Assembly: GCA_016463455.1 (NCBI GenBank) | Contig: JAEMRG010000104.1 | Coordinates: 1-7,204, forward strand | Source of the DNA: Rhodoferax sp. | Lineage (GTDB): Bacteria > Pseudomonadota > Gammaproteobacteria > Burkholderiales > Burkholderiaceae_C | Direction: 5' to 3' | DNA length: 7,204 bases | Shown: piece by piece, positions 6,789 to 7,204 of the stretch | How positions within the stretch are numbered: the stretch's first letter is position 1 | Layout of the letters: the number at the start of each line of letters is the position of its first letter | Notes under the pieces: model-generated | Databases searched by the model: none | What the model was told of the DNA's origin: nothing | Seen by the model: only the letters and a program-made list of their open reading frames with translations | Translations under genes and position numbers: made by a program

Positions 6789-7172
6789 ATGGAATCGCTG
6801 ATGGCGTACCTGAGCGCTTTGGGTCTGAACGATGGGGATCCCTGGACGTTTTTGTCGATTGTGTTGATGGCCTGCATCACGGTGATCACGCGTTCTTTTT
6901 TCTTTATTTCCGATGCGCCCTGGACCCTGCCATCTTGGGCGCAGCGCGGCATGCAATATGCGCCGATTGCGGCACTGGCCGCTGTGGTCTTGCCGGAAAT
7001 TGTGATGACCCAAGGCATTTTTATCCACTCCCTGGCTGATGCGCGCATTTACGGCGCCCTGGCCGGTGCGGCCTACTTTTTCTGGCGGCGCGGCAGCGGG
7101 CAAGCGGTGCTCGGCACGATTGTGGCGGGCATGTCGGTTTATATTCCCTTACATCTCGGTTTGCATTGGTAA
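6789..7172 (+). CDS. azlD: AzlD family branched-chain amino-acid exporter, small subunit
   Basis: A 127-residue hydrophobic protein that should pair with AzlC to form the exporter. It has about four membrane segments: roughly residues 20-34 (TFLSIVLMACITVI), 57-72, 87-98 and 106-124. The family-type features are ITVITRSFFF (30-39) and the loop WAQRGMQYAPIAALAAVVLPEI (50-71), in which an amphipathic basic stretch is followed by a YAP-AALAAVV-PE pattern. The reading frame is open for some 285 bp further upstream, but that part overlaps azlC in another frame. The ATG at 6789 is supported by a strong GGAGGA at 6777-6782 with a 6-nt gap, and it lies 2 bp after the azlC stop. It is the last gene of the operon visible here. 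No terminator is visible in the 32 bases that follow. Confidence 0.9.
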   Translation: MESLMAYLSALGLNDGDPWTFLSIVLMACITVITRSFFFISDAPWTLPSWAQRGMQYAPIAALAAVVLPEIVMTQGIFIHSLADARIYGALAGAAYFFWRRGSGQAVLGTIVAGMSVYIPLHLGLHW

Positions 7173-7204
7173 GGCGGCTTGCAAGGTATAAGCTGTAATG
7201 GGGC

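Noticed and set aside
7173..7204. A possible -10 element (TATAAG at 7187-7192, or TGTAAT at 7194-7199) for a gene to the right of the window
   Set aside because: No acceptable -35 hexamer lies 16-18 bp upstream of either, and the downstream gene is not visible.

Overview
The window reads as a chromosomal housekeeping segment from a betaproteobacterium. It is most likely a member of Burkholderiales, and Comamonadaceae-like is my best guess. This rests on the protein sequences, the GC-rich coding DNA interrupted by short AT-rich promoter gaps, and the neighbourhood secD-secF / dprA / LysM-family envelope gene / def-fmt, which I know from that order. No mobile element, tRNA, rRNA or CRISPR array is visible, and almost all of the window is coding.

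Left block (1-1582, + strand): the 3' end of secD and a complete secF, the two membrane subunits that assist SecYEG-dependent protein export. SecF is convergent with the next block, with an 18-bp gap between stop codons and no convincing terminator.

Middle block (1601-4388, - strand, read right to left): a secreted envelope protein that resembles a Burkholderiales LysM-protein family but lacks the LysM domain, then dprA 9 bp downstream (natural transformation and RecA loading), then a small regulator with an excisionase/MerR-type helix-turn-helix in front of a response-regulator receiver domain. The regulator has a good sigma70-like promoter of its own (TTGATT-17-TATAAT) in the AT-rich gap behind dprA.

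Right block (4542-7172, + strand): a tightly packed operon def-fmt-azlC-azlD. Def and Fmt remove and add the formyl group of initiator methionine. AzlC and AzlD together form a branched-chain amino-acid (in some relatives also methionine) exporter. The genes overlap by 3 nt (def/fmt, with fmt starting at TTG) and 1 nt (fmt/azlC, TGATG), and azlC and azlD are 2 bp apart. A 153-bp AT-rich divergent intergenic region (4389-4541) must hold the promoters for both the middle and right blocks. It also holds a small hairpin followed by a T-tract just before the def start.

The last 32 bases (7173-7204) hold no feature I can support. I see no clearly new system. The points most worth a second look are the missing LysM domain, the HTH-REC regulator beside dprA, the leader of def without a Shine-Dalgarno sequence, and the linkage of the exporter to formyl-methionine genes.
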